Source of the DNA: Paraspadella gotoi
Lineage: Eukaryota > Chaetognatha
Length of the DNA stretch: 64,000 bases
Direction of reading: 5' to 3'
NCBI GenBank assembly: GCA_051294375.1
Contig: CM119269.1
Coordinates: 11,142,883 to 11,206,882 of the forward strand
Shown: one piece after another, positions 21,801 to 33,029 of the stretch
Numbering within the stretch: the first letter of the stretch is position 1
Layout: every line of letters begins with the position of its first letter
Made by a program: the position numbers and the translations under genes
The notes under the pieces: model-generated
Told to the model about the DNA's origin: nothing
What the model saw: the letters and a program-made list of their open reading frames with translations, nothing else
Databases searched by the model: none

Positions 21801-24800
21801 TTTACGGAATCTAAGGATTTTCAAAACAATTTTTTTGTACAACATTTATTCGTCATTTATTCAACATTTACATTCTTTGAGATTTAAAAATCCTTGCTCC
21901 ATGTTAAATTTGTTTTTAAAGCCTATTCATCCTACGGCCGACGCATCGAACGCGCGACCCTCGAGGCATAGAAAATAATAAACATTTTTACAGTAAAAAC
22001 TACGGTTCCTGAAGGCCGACAAGTTTTTTAAATTTGATTCTTTACGAATGATCAATTTTTTTTACAAATTATGATTAAAAAAAACCTCAAGCCTGTACGA
22101 TCTCTTGCGTGATCGTTGCGTTTTTCGAGAGGGGAGAATCCGAGAGAAAAAGATTTTAAAAAATGTCGCCGATCGAAGAACGGAGCCGCAATATCGAAGA
22201 AATAAATGTTGGACATACACTCTTGTTGTGGTTCCGCATACGCGGAAATCTTGGATGTAAATCAAGGGATTTTATTAGAGATAAATGGCGAAAATTAAAT
22301 GACGGTTTTAAATTAGAAAATATTATCAGATTTTGCTCTATAGAAAAACTATGTTTTGCAGAGTATAAAAAACGACGATGAACCTTTCATAGGCCTCATT
22401 AGAATGTTAACGTTGACCAGGGGAAAAGAGACGTGATCATACGGGGTCAGTTTAAATTGAGGTAGGAAAAAGAGAGGGAGAGAGTAAAATGACCGAGGGG
22501 AAATCATTCGTGCTGATTTTTTATGATTCGGGTAAGTTATTCTACAGCCAGCGACTTGAAAAGCGGCTAGAAATGGTCATATAATGTCACGTGAAAAGAC
22601 TGACCATTTACTAAACGATTTTTTATTATGTTTTGTTTAGAATTTTTTTTTAATCTTGACTTTCGCAGCAATTTTTGTAGTTTTTACTGCAGAAAAATTG
22701 GTTGGTTTTCTATGCCAGCGAGTTTGAGAATTCGAGATCGGCTGTCCGGTGATCCGGATTTTTTTTTTACTCTCCAAATCTTGAGAAAACGAATAACGAG
22801 GGTAATGTGGTTTGGAGCCTATGTTAACATTCCAAGCAGACTACATCGAATGCTCGTCGCTGCAGGTGTGAAAAGAAAAAAAACTTTTCACAGAAGAAGA
22901 TAGTTTATGTAGCTAGTGCTGTTTTCGAAGGTGAGAAAATTGAAAGACTGTATTTAAAGTAAAAAGTTTTTATTTTTATTTCATTCAACAAAGGGAATTA
23001 GCATGAAAAACGGAAATGTCTCGGGCTATAATATGTAAGCTTCATCAGCCAAAATTTTGATTTGAAAGTAATGGTAAGAGAGAAAGAGAAAAGAAGGCTA
23101 ACAATATAGCCAAAATGTCCGTTTTTTCATACTAATTACATTCATTGTATAAAATAAAAAAAATCTTTACTTTATTGCTCCTACGCAACGAATGAAAGAA
23201 ATAAAACAAAGACTGTATTTTAAAGTTTTATACCCACGCAATTCTTTCGCTTCCTTTCCCAAAAAAATGACTTAGTTACTTTGACAAAGATACATATAGA
23301 AAACATTTGAAATGAATGACTTTGTTAATGTTTTTCATTTTATGAAGTTGTCTTATTCTCTTGTTACTAACAATGTTAGCAATAATATTTGAAATAAATT
23401 TGTTGTTTAGTTTTTTGTTAGGAATTAAAATAAAAAATCTCTGCTTGGTATACAAATTCCAAAACGCAACGAAAAGAAAGGAAATTACATAGCTAGGAGT
23501 CAGGTAATTAGTCTATTTAGATAATAATTATTTCATAAAAGTTGGTAATTTAGAGGTTAGTTAGCTAGTATAGATTACTTGACTAGTTTATCATTAGATA
23601 TAGTCATTATTTATCATAGTTGATCTAAAACTTCCAATTTTTATAATTTTTGTTTTGTTCAACCTAATTGCATATTACAGTAGATTTATTCGAATGGCGC
23701 AAAGAATAGGTTAATTTCATTAGGCTGAATGGGGCTTAAAATCTTGTAATTATACTACTACGTCATTTAAAAACGTCCCCGCTGGGATAATAAATAAAAT
23801 AGTTTAATTTTAAGTATTGCTCCTCCCCCTACTTAAAAATAAAAAAAAACTAAACAAATGTTTAGCCTTTCCTATTTATAAATAAATATTAAAAAAATAA
23901 TATATGTGTTATAGAGTTATATTAAAAATATTTTGTCTATTCAATTTTTTTTTAAATGTCTAAAGTTTTATTTGAGCAGGTGCTTAATTCAGATTTACTA
24001 ACCACCTTACGGAAATAGGCTACTTCTATTCAAAAGGAATAACTCTCTGAAATTGAAAAATAAAAATATTCGTTTGGGATCCGCCACTGCCCTCGCTGAG
24101 TGACTATGTGGGATCGTCTATCGTCGTGAAATTCAGATTTTTTTTTACGATTGTCGTCATAATTTGCCAGGACAAATAGTTTCCTTTTTCTGGATCTGGT
24201 TTCGATTCTCAGAGAATTGGCGAAACCGGTTTTCTTCCTCCCGCTGCGACCTCAATTTCGCAAGCGGAACAATGACCCTTTTAATACTGTCGACAGTGTT
24301 TCAGTTTCCGTGACTTGTCGTTTGCCGAGTGTAAAGGTAAACATCTACTATCGACGATCATTTTCTTCCCGATGGCTCAAAGTCACAGACGTCTTGCCTT
24401 TTCAGTCATTGAAGAGGAAGAAATTTAAACGGCACCCTACGTTCGATCCAAGAGTCGTTGGACCGAACTAGATCCGCATTCATGGATTCGAAGACGGTTT
24501 TGGCTTTAAACGGTTCTCACTCGACTTTCGAAAACAAAAATGGGATCGACAAAAAAACGAACTCCATCGAGGAGTCGACGACCTCTAAAAAGCTACTCCC
24601 TCGAGCCGCGTCAGCGGCGGATTTGGCCGCGTCGGCCTCCAAATCGAAACGTCGACCCGCGCGGTACTTGTCACAGCTTAAACGTGAAAACTCGATCGAG
24701 TCTCTGCTAAGGTAATGCCCGAGTTCCTTTTCTCGTATTTGTTTTTCCGTGTCCGATTTTTAACTCCGTTCCGCTCGTAAATTGAAAAACAAATGGCGTA

Positions 24801-27800
24801 ATTTTTATTGAAACAAGATTATTCATCGGGTCCGGCGTCGTTTCTTCCCAGTTCCTTGTCTCGTCGCGGGTCGATGGCGTCCGTCTTCAGCGCCGATGGC
24901 ATCGAGGACGCTTCCCCGCGTGTTCTCTCTCCCGACGTTAATCCCTTTGGATCATCGCCTCGAATCAACGGCGACTGGTTCGGAGCCTTTCATGGGGTCG
25001 AGGAAGACGTCGCAATCGTTCCCGACATAAACCAAAACGTGCAGCTTATTGGGGACCCGCGTCGTAATGCCGACGCCGAATCCAAATTCTATCGCTTCCC
25101 CGAAACCGGCGTTGCCGTATTTCATCGAAGCAAACCCGACGCCCTCAACCGAATCCCAGAATGTGACACCGCGCCAACCCGCGAAGCCACTGAAGTCCTT
25201 GAGAATGGACCAGAATCTGAATCGCGGTTTAGCCGGCGTCTCGCCGCAGCGATGAATTCGGCAAAGGGCTTCGAGTTCTCCAACCAACGCCAAAGTCGAG
25301 ATGACGAGGACGACGACATGACATCCGTTTCGGACACGTGCGGTTCAGTTTCCTTCCAGGTTGGGAACGGAAAGAGGGCGTCCTCTTCTGGCTCCTCTTC
25401 CTTCTCGGACTTAACGCCTATTGGGACGCCGACCATTGAAAAGACTCCGGTCAAGAAGGGCATTAATGGAAAGGCTGGGGTAATTTAGTGCAAAAATGTT
25501 CTTTAAAAATAATCCTTAAAATTTATTGCCTGGGTTTTAAGCGATCAAGGTTAGGTATGACTGTTATTATTTACATAGTAAATATATGGCAGTTATACGT
25601 ATTATCTTTGGCAAAGATAAAACCCGCTAAATTGAAAATATTTTTTAAACTTCTAGAAACTGGTTCACGATCCCGTTACGACGACGCTGGGAGGATTTTC
25701 TCGCGTCACCAACTTTCTCCGCGAACAGATGGGGCCTCCAAAGGGCTCAAGAAGTTACAGGAACGAACTTCCAGATCCCTTTTCGGGTCCGTAGTGTTTC
25801 AAGGACGTTTGAAACTAGGTCTTAAAGTTAATTCTTAATTAACTGTTCTTTTCTCACCTTCAGACCTCCCCAACTTAATGTTCACGAGTCCGCAGGACGA
25901 CCCCGACTTTGAGATAATCACCCGCATCGACCGCAACTCTCCAAACGACCCTACCGATCCTTCCTCCGGTCGCGGATCCGCCTCTTCTGGCGCCGACAAC
26001 GCCACTCCCACCGTCGACGGGCAGAATTCTCCCTGGACTAGTCGACGCCATTCCCCCAAAGTTTTGGAAGAGCTTCCGCCTCGACCCGAAGTCGTTCGTG
26101 GATTGCCCATCACTTCCGCGGTATGAGTTAAAGAGAGATTTTAAAGGATATATATATTTTATATATTATATATATATATAATTTTTTTATCTCATTAACT
26201 GATTAAGATTTTTTTCCTAAAGGAATGGTCTAAGAACATGAACTCCGAAGGCCGCGTGCAAAATGTAGAGTCGCTCAAGCAGCAGATATTCCGCGGCGGC
26301 GTCGATCCTCCGCTTAGAATCGAAGTGTGGAAGTTTTTGCTCGGGTGAGTCGCTCTAACTGCTACCTTTTTCCTTACCTTCTTCATGTTTATTTCCTTCC
26401 TTCATCTCTATTTCCTTTCGTTACCACTCCGGAGTGGATTTTTTTAATGGGGCCCACGCGTTTTTTCATTTAGATATTACGACTACAAGTCCACCTACAA
26501 GGAAAGACAGGAACAGAGAAAGACGAGAGTCGACGATTATTTTAGGTAAACGATTTACATGGTTCTCGTTGTGTCATGTGATTACATTTTTGCATTTAAA
26601 CTATTTGTTTTCCTTCTCAGGATGAAGCTTCAATGGAAATCCCTGTCTTCCGATCAAGAATCTCGGTTCTCGGCTTTGAAGGACAGGAAAGCTCTCATCG
26701 AAAAAGACGTGAACAGAACGGACAGGTGATTGTTTCGGGCGTTTATCAATTTTTGATTCTTAATTTCATCAGATTTTGTTTGTTGTTTTTTTTTTCAACC
26801 CGACTTTCACCCCCTGCAGAACCCACCGGTTTTTTCAGGGAGAAAAGAATCCCAACTTGGACGTTCTTTCGGATATACTGATGACCTACGTAATGTACAA
26901 CTTCGATCTCGGTGGGTGAATTTTATATTTTGATATTGATAATCATTAATAAATTGATAATCAGCTCTTGCATGATGAATTTTGCATCAGGCTATGTGCA
27001 AGGAATGTCGGACTTGTTGGCCCCGGTTTTAGTCGTCATGGAAAACGAAGTCGACGCGTTTTGGTGCTTTGCTGGATTCATGGAAATAATTGGTAGGTCT
27101 CTCGCCCGTGTTTGGGATCACCATTAACTTGAATCTTTGAAATTATATGCCGATTAAAAATGCAGGAAAAAACTTTGAAATGGACCAAAGCACCATGAAA
27201 CTACAAATGACTCAGCTCCACGCTATTATCGAGTTTGTCGATCCTCAGTTAATGCAATATTTGGAGGTAGTTTATTAATTAATTTGGTATAATTGTGTCA
27301 CGGGATTAATCTAATATATGACTAAATTGTTTTTACAGAATCACGAGAGCGGCAACCTCTATTTTTGCTTTCGATGGCTGCTGATTCATTTCAAGCGCGA
27401 GTTCTCATTTCCCGATGTGATGCGTCTCTGGGAGACCCTGTGGACGGGGCATCCCTGTCGCAACTTCCACCTTCTCGTCTGCGTGGCGCTGCTTGACAAC
27501 GAGAAAAGTGTCCTCGTGGAAAACGAGTTTGGTTTCACCGGTGAGGCAAAGGGCCGAGACTGGCTTGCTTTAGATATAAATGATCAAATAATAATTAATT
27601 AGTATTGATGTTTGTGATTTGATTTATCGTATAGTATTAGTTATTGTACGGCGAAATTTTAAAGAAGTTGACATTAATTGCTCTGATGTTTTATTCCAGA
27701 AATTCTGAAACACATTAACGACTTGTCCGGAACTATTGACATCGAGTCTCTTTTGAAAAAAGCCGAAGGCATTTTCCTGCAGGTGAATTTCATCGCGAAT

Positions 27801-28284
27801 TCTTTGTAGGTGTAATTAAAATTTACATATCAATGATACGTATAAAATAGTCTTTTTATTGGATTAGATCGCTGGGTGCCGGTCCCCTCCGCGGATGGTT
27901 GCAGAGATTCTTGGTTTAGAGGCAATGCTCTGTCCGTCTTTGCCATCCCAATCCGGTAAGTAGCTTTAAAATAGGTGGAAAAACTGTATGTATCCGATGA
28001 GTTAGCATTATTGTTAAGATACGTGTTTTTAATTACAGCGATATCGCCGAAGATCAAAGCTCGAGGATCCAACGCCTTTTCGACGCCGTCACCACAGCCT
28101 TCGCTGTCCCGGACCAAGTGAGAAATCGGCAATTCCTTTAAATAAAATGTTAACGCTAATGCATTCTAAGTTATATTTGTACAAAATTTTTAGATCACCG
28201 TCGCCGACCGGTTCGTCGACGCCTCACAGTAGCATCGAAGTTCTGGGCACCCAAAGCGATGATGACGACGACGTCATGGTATAA
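15810..28284 (+). CDS. TBC1D15/17-like Rab GTPase-activating protein, 22 exons
   Basis: Exons joined by eye: 15810-15896, 15974-16097, 16944-17120, 17283-17749, 17978-18102, 18219-18272, 18334-18397, 24455-24711, 24852-25479, 25657-25786, 25864-26120, 26223-26344, 26474-26545, 26621-26725, 26820-26911, 26991-27092, 27166-27266, 27339-27540, 27700-27782, 27868-27955, 28039-28117, 28194-28284. Phases agree at every junction and give 1,168 residues; human TBC1D15 has under 700. An N-terminal TBC1D15-type domain (IIHETVGVFIHA, SWSYLVLILAD, LPALHFHDGG) precedes the TBC domain (about 805-1020). That domain has an arginine finger (IEKDVNRTDR, R887) and a glutamine finger (GYVQGM, Q924), so it should be catalytically competent. 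The family accelerates GTP hydrolysis on Rab7-class Rabs in late endosome and mitochondria-lysosome traffic. Length excess comes from a Ser/Pro-rich exon 4 and exons 8-9. Least certain are the start of exon 8 (weak acceptor) and the weak donor GTCCGT after exon 10. Confidence 0.9.
18398..20762 (+). other. Left part of TBC intron 7; nothing recognised
   Basis: AT-rich intron sequence without clear repeats or frames. TBC intron 7 as a whole spans 18398-24454 (6.06 kb), against 70-250 bases for most introns of this gene. Confidence 0.4.
20763..20986 (+). repeat. Dispersed repeat family B
   Basis: Carries TGAAATTGGTACAACCAATA, GTCCCTGACTTTGGACAGGC, CTTTGGTGGTTTAAGGCCTC and the ATGAAGTGGTATAATATTTC end, as at 30169-30483. 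It lies in TBC intron 7. Confidence 0.8.
21571..21635 (+). repeat. Decayed CTGATGA box repeat
   Basis: CTGATGAAGTCTTGCAATTA followed by GAGCCAAAAC and TAAATAAATCGTTGTTTGTA. It resembles the hammerhead-like motifs at 10620 and 13995, but the GAAA box is changed to AAAA, so it should be inactive. Confidence 0.5.
22975..23155. repeat. Foldback element of about 180 bp
   Basis: TTAGCATGAAAAACGGAAATGT at the left returns inverted as ATGTCCGTTTTTTCATACTA at the right. A CTGATGA box lies on the minus strand (23042-23048), followed by a CGAGAC instead of a CGAAAC core. Confidence 0.6.
24455..25479 (+). other. Insertion exons 8-9 of the TBC gene (295 residues)
   Basis: Two exons lie between the end of the N-terminal domain (SFDELNLFPESAPNLIT) and KLVHDPVTTTLGGFSRVTNF. 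The latter aligns with the DPYTATMIGFSKVTN segment that follows almost directly in vertebrate TBC1D15. The block enters and leaves in phase 0, so it could be a cassette. It is Ser-, Asp- and Arg-rich, with RRGSMAS (basophilic kinase type), an acidic DDEDDD run, and no recognised domain. The exon 8 start is the weakest call; codons 24413-24454 are also open. Confidence 0.6.
26223..27782 (+). other. TBC (Tre-2/Bub2/Cdc16) catalytic domain, eight exons
   Basis: Read across the eight exons, the order is EWSKNMNSEGRV, QQIFRGGVDPPLRIEVWKFL, IEKDVNRTDR, NPNLDVLSDILMTYVMYNFD, YVQGMSDLLAPVLVVMENE, DAFWCFAGFME, GNLYFCFRWLLIHFKREFSF and WETLWTGHPCRNFHLLVC. This is the TBC1D15/17 pattern. Introns are short (74-174 bases except the one before exon 13). 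Confidence 0.92.
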
Positions 28285-29280
28285 CCCAGACTCGGGAATC
28301 GCGCGTCCGTCGTCTTCGAATCTGTTTTAGTCGACGCCAAGATATTTTCTGGTGGAGGAAATGTTTTCGTGACATCGCGCTAAAACGTTCGCATTCTGTT
28401 ATGAAATAATTTTAACACAACACGAGCTACAATATTTATTTTTTGATTTTCTTCCTCTTTCTTGATTAGTTCATGGTATCGTTGTTGTTAACATTTTAAT
28501 TTGCTTATTAATTCGATACTTGCAATTATGTTGCATCTTTTTTCTTTCATTGAACTAAAGATTTAAATTTGTGTAAGTTTTTAACATGAAAACGGGAGAA
28601 AACAAGGGTACTTTCTCGATAGTTCCCTGACTTTTTACTACCCATACCCAAAGCCTAAAAACATCAAATCGTCATTCACTTACCCTAGACTCTGCATCTT
28701 GACTCATTTCTGTAAATCCAGTCTTGTTTTTTAACCCATTTAATTAAAAAGTCATAATAAAAGCATTACTGTTTTGTTTCTTACCTGAAGTAAATTAAGT
28801 AAAATCCATCAGTTTTGTTCTTTATACTTCAGCCAAGTCCTTAATCTAGTGACTCCAGTGATTAGTTGTGAAGAGTTAAAAAGAGAAAGACCAGAAGACG
28901 ATGTAGAAATCAGCGTTAAGAAGAGCTGTCTAAATTGGATCCGAGAATGTTACTGGGGTGTTCAAAACCGCAAATTTTCTTAGTTAACAGGTTGATTTAT
29001 TAAGTCTAGTTGGTTAAAACTTTAAATTGTTTCCTTTGCCAGAGCTTAAGTTATGGAACTAGGAGTAAAAATAAAGAATCAGAACGAGTTGTGCGAACAA
29101 CGTTATTTTTTGTTTTAGCCGAGTTCCCCAAGGCCTGAAAATGATTATTTCTGCTAAGTTTTGAACTTGATAATGATAGTGGAGACTGGAGAGTTAAGAG
29201 AATTCTTAAATTGTCATCACATTTTTAAAAAATCTGCGAATAGAGGGGTTTTATGGTAACCAATGCAGGAGGCATCTCTT
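28285..29280 (+). other. 3' UTR and intergenic DNA of the TBC gene
   Basis: AT-rich. Apart from the AATAAA, no other gene or repeat is recognised. Confidence 0.4.
28756..28761 (+). terminator. Candidate polyadenylation signal of the TBC gene
   Basis: AATAAA about 470 bases after the stop codon. It is the clearest signal in the 3' flank; 3' end processing there is inferred. Confidence 0.35.
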
Positions 29281-29289
29281 AATAGTTGG

Positions 29290-29556
29290 CGCTCAGGTCT
29301 TTGAACCTGCTATGGCGACGTCGGAAAAGGAGACAATGTTTAATGATAATATACATTTATTACAATGTAAAATGTAAGAATAATAAATAACAATGAAAGG
29401 TTTATTCGAGTAACGGTGTCTACTTATAAGGAGGAGAGCACGAGTCAGAAAGAGAGAGAGACGTCGATCATATCAAGTGACCCAACGGGGACGAAAAGGT
29501 CGGTCGAATCGTCGACCATAGTCGTCGTCGACCGTCTTCCACACTGCCACATTTAA
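29290..29556 (-). mobile_element. Possible solo LTR
   Basis: On the minus strand it starts TGTGGCAGTGTGGAAGACG, contains a TATA-like CTTATAAGTAGACACC, then GAATAAACC, and an AT-rich stretch with AATAAA. It ends near CGTCGCCATAGCA. This order (TG start, TATA, AATAAA, CA end) is LTR-like. Target duplications and an internal region are not visible, so the call is tentative. Confidence 0.25.
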
Positions 29557-29860
29557 CCTGAGTTACCGTAAGGCTTACCGCGGTAAGGGGATTGCACCCG
29601 GAACTCACGGTTGGTAAGCTGTCGAAGTTAATGGGACGAGCAAAGTTTAACTATGCTATATTGGAGGTGAACTTAGGATTCACCATAGGTTCATATTTAT
29701 ATTTATCCATAATGTACTTACAATTACAATAACCATCTCAGTAACAAGACCGGTTTTCTAATATTTTTGTATTTAAACCCATAAGCAAAATAAAGGATAG
29801 ACCTACATTAATTTTCTATGAAATACCGCTTTTACCAAATAAAAAATAGTAAAAATTATT

Positions 29861-29951
29861 ACCTAATTACCCTAACCTTGAACCCTCTTAACCCTAACTA
29901 ACCTAAAACTTAACCACCCCTAAACCACCCATACCCTAACCCCTAACCCCG
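29861..29951. repeat. Degenerate CCCTAA-like tract
   Basis: Irregular runs of ACCCTAACC, CTTAACCCTAACTAACC and CATACCCTAACCCCTAACCCC. It resembles an interstitial telomere-type tract on the minus strand. Confidence 0.5.
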
Positions 29952-30168
29952 GTCGGCGAAAATAAAACATCAAATTTAAATTTAAACCTATGACTCATAG
30001 TCATACATAGTATGAGTATGACTTGGGCTATGAGTAATTGAGTATGACTTGAGCTAAGCCTAAGTTAAAATCGAGTAATTTAAAAAAATGACTTTTGTTT
30101 TATGGTTCTTTCATCTTGGCCCTCTCTTGCTCGTTTTTGAAAACCACAAAATTAAATTTAGGAATAAA

Positions 30169-30483
30169 GAACAACCAATATAAAAATTATCCATCCATTT
30201 AATAAATAAGCAATCTTGTCCCTGACTTTGGACAGGCTTTGGTGGTTTAAGGCCTCCATCACACTTGCAAGATAATAACATAGCAGGTTTCTGCAAGCTT
30301 TTAATCAAGCCTCTCTCACAGACTTGTTTATTCACTCCCAGTGAACCTGGCTTCCCTATCAATGAAGTGGTATAATATTTCAAAGAATGTTTCAATTGTA
30401 TGAAAAGACCACTCCCTTAAGTATTAGATCGGGGAATACTATTTGTACTCAGAACTAGCATCAAAATACAAGGAGCTGAATTT
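30169..30483 (+). repeat. Dispersed repeat family B, fullest copy
   Basis: About 315 bases running from the ACAACCAATATAAAAATTAT start, through GGACAGGCTTTGGTGGTTTA and CTCCCAGTGAACCTGGC, to CTAGCATCAAAATACAAGGA. Related copies lie at 12794, 20763 and 30485, with a 37-base end fragment inverted at 52822-52858 inside a Brachyury intron. Class unknown; no coding potential is seen. Confidence 0.8.
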
Positions 30484-30484
30484 T

Positions 30485-30600
30485 ATGAAATTGGTACAAC
30501 CAATATAAAAATTATCCATCCATTTAATAAATAAGCTATCTTGTCCCTGACTTTGGACAGGCTTTGGTGGTTTAATCCTCCATCACACTTGCAAGATAAT
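30485..30600 (+). repeat. Dispersed repeat family B, tandem partial copy
   Basis: Restarts immediately after the previous copy with TGAAATTGGTACAACC and breaks off after CACACTTGCAAGATAAT into an AT dinucleotide stretch. Confidence 0.8.
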
Positions 30601-31184
30601 ATATATTATATAAATATATATATAATATATATTGCAAGATCGTAAATAATAAGTTTACTACTGCAATAAATTAATATTAAAAGTTTTTTGTCAACTAAAT
30701 TAAGAAATTTTTCATTCTAAAGCCTAATGTTTAATTTTCTTACCAGTTATTAATAATTAAAAACTCGCTACTAAAAAAAAGCCGCAATATGGAACATAAA
30801 AATATAATTATGCAGAAATCTCTGCTTTGAAAAAAAACATATTTGTGGCGGTGTTTCAGCTTTGTCTTAAAAATCACCTTTCATAGAAAGAATTTTGTTC
30901 TTACATATCTAATAATATTCAAATTGGTTATATAATATGAAATTGGTAAAGCATATAATAGAATTATATACGTGCAAATTCTTCGTCAAAACCAGCCCCC
31001 CCAATTTTTAACGGAAATCCGATCTGGATTCTCCTGGTCCTAAAAGGCCTCCTTTCCCGAGTTCAATGACAGATTTCCCCCCCTCTAGTACCCCCGGGGG
31101 GAGTCGAATTAACGCCCCCCGGGGTTGTGACGAGGGGACGCGAAGTTGTGACTCCCTGTCCTCTGAACGGTGAGACAATGAACT

Positions 31185-31186
<2 letters not shown>
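30601..31186. other. AT-rich spacer then G/C-run stretch; no gene
   Basis: An AT dinucleotide tract near 30600-30635, followed by plain AT-rich DNA and a short GC-rich block with CCCCCGGGGGG palindromes (31085-31125). No family is recognised. Confidence 0.35.

Positions 31187-31217
<31 letters not shown>
31187..31217 (+). repeat. (GA)n microsatellite
   Basis: Pure GA dinucleotides over about 30 bases. Confidence 0.9.
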
Positions 31218-31222
<5 letters not shown>

Positions 31223-31874
31223 AGTCGATGATTAAAATTGAATCGGAATCTTTTTTCGCCGTAAAATTCCTCGGTTTCGACGGAGAGAATTATTCGAAGT
31301 TGGTGGTCGAAATCATGGAGGGCCCGAGGCTGAGAAAAGATGTTCAGAGGTTTAGAATTAAAATATTCCCACAATCATAATTAGGTCACAAGAATACATT
31401 CTTTTATTCTCGTGAAAAAAATAATATTTATATACATTCTTATTCAAATTAAAAAACTTAACTAATTCAAATTTTATACATTTTATTTACTTCTCTCCTG
31501 TAAAAGTTAATCAACAAGTAAACAAAACGTAATTTTTGCAGTATTTTTTTATTACATGTTGACCATACAAATGAGTACGAATGCATGAAAATTGTGGATG
31601 AAATAGCAACGAATCCATGTCAAGTTCATATATAATATGGTAGTATCTATTTCTCGATGATAATCGTTATAAATATAATCATCAATAACCATTTTTTTGT
31701 TTCCTTTAATGAAATATTTTAGCGAATACTTCATTGGCCATTGCCCATCCGAAAAACCATCCGAAAAGCCATTCGGGTCGGAACCGGCCACCGTGGAGAA
31801 AATCTAGCGTAGAAATTGATTTCAAAGCGCATTGTGTTTTTAGCTTTCTCTCGCCCAACTGCAATATTGACCGA

Positions 31875-31879
<5 letters not shown>

Positions 31880-31931
<52 letters not shown>

Positions 31932-31951
31932 CTCTCTCTCTCTCTCTCTCA
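31880..31951 (+). repeat. (CT)n microsatellite
   Basis: CT dinucleotides over about 70 bases with one TG interruption. Confidence 0.9.
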
Positions 31952-32189
31952 CTCTTTCTCAGTGCGATTCACTTTCTCGCAAGGTTTTATCGAATTTGGT
32001 TTTTATAATTTTCTTTACAAACTTATTAAACAATCTGAATTTGTATAAATCTATCTTATTGATAATAATATTTTAAATTTATTTTATTTATAATAAGTAT
32101 TTTATTTTTTTAATAAAGCCCTTCAATATTTTTCTATAAAAATCCTATTTCATCTTGAATTTAAATTAAGCTTAAGTTAATGATTATGT

Positions 32190-32402
32190 TAAATGTTAGG
32201 GTTATGAATTAAGTAAAGCATTAGGTTAGTGATAAAGGTTAGGGAACAGGTGAGCGATTAAAGATTGTGGTTATGGATTAGGGTTTGAAGTTGAGGGTTA
32301 GGGTCAGAAATTAATGATAAGGGGTTAGGGTTAAGGTTTATGATTAGGTTAGGGTCTGGGATTATGGTTAAGAATTAAGGTTAGAGCTTAGATTATGTAT
32401 CA
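32190..32402 (+). repeat. Degenerate TTAGGG-like tract
   Basis: About 210 bases of drifting GTTAGGGTTA, ATTAGGTTAG and GGGTTAGGGTCAG words. It looks like an old interstitial telomere-type array. The spacing is irregular, so it is not a live telomere. Confidence 0.5.
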
Positions 32403-33029
32403 TGGTTAAATTTGATTTTGATAAAAGAACAGAAATGGTGGTGCTCGGGCAAATGAGAGCCCATTTTACATGTAATGGTTCTGCCACTTTTTTGTTGCTT
32501 CCCAAACATCTTCCATTCTACTTCATTTTTTGTTTCATTTGAAGTTTGAAGAAATGCCGGTGATTTTGCGGATTTGTCATCCTGGTGCTATTTTTGGGAT
32601 GCAGAACTACCGGGAGTCACGACCTCTCTTTTTTTTAATTTTACTTTCTTTCTTTCTTTTTTTCTTTCTTTTCTTCTTTCTTTCTTTTTAATGTCTTACT
32701 TTCTTTCCTTTTTTTACTTAAATATTTTTAATTGTATTTTCATTTAAAAAATCATCGAAAATTAAAGGAGACACTTTCAGTTTCTAAGAATTAAGATGTT
32801 AAGATCAAAAATTTTTATTAGAAACGCCATTTTTTTGCCTGTCGTTAGTCGTTGCTCTAAATTACCTTTGACTAATTCAAAATAAATATTTATTTACTTC
32901 GTAATCGTAGACTTCTCGTCGACGTCACTTCTTTTTAAATAATTCCCGTCATCGTCCTTAGATCGATATCATAAACCGCCATGTCACCGTCCGGAAACGT
33001 CTTCGAGAAAAACTCCTCATAAGCAGCGC

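Larger units (their letters stand above)
21054..23832. mobile_element. Candidate 2.8-kb inverted-end element in TBC intron 7
   Basis: CCAGCGGGGACGT at 21080-21092 returns inverted at 23773-23785. The outer flanks also match imperfectly (AATAGGGGTCGGAGCA against GTAGGGGGAGGAGCA inverted). TTAA lies immediately outside both ends (21050-21053 and 23833-23836), as in TTAA-specific transposons such as piggyBac. The sequence is AT-rich, however, so chance is possible. No transposase frame is visible. Confidence 0.35.

Noticed and set aside
24217-24471. Frame of 84 codons before the TBC insertion exon
   Set aside because: It is in a different frame from the insertion exons, ends in a stop before them and matches nothing in the TBC family.
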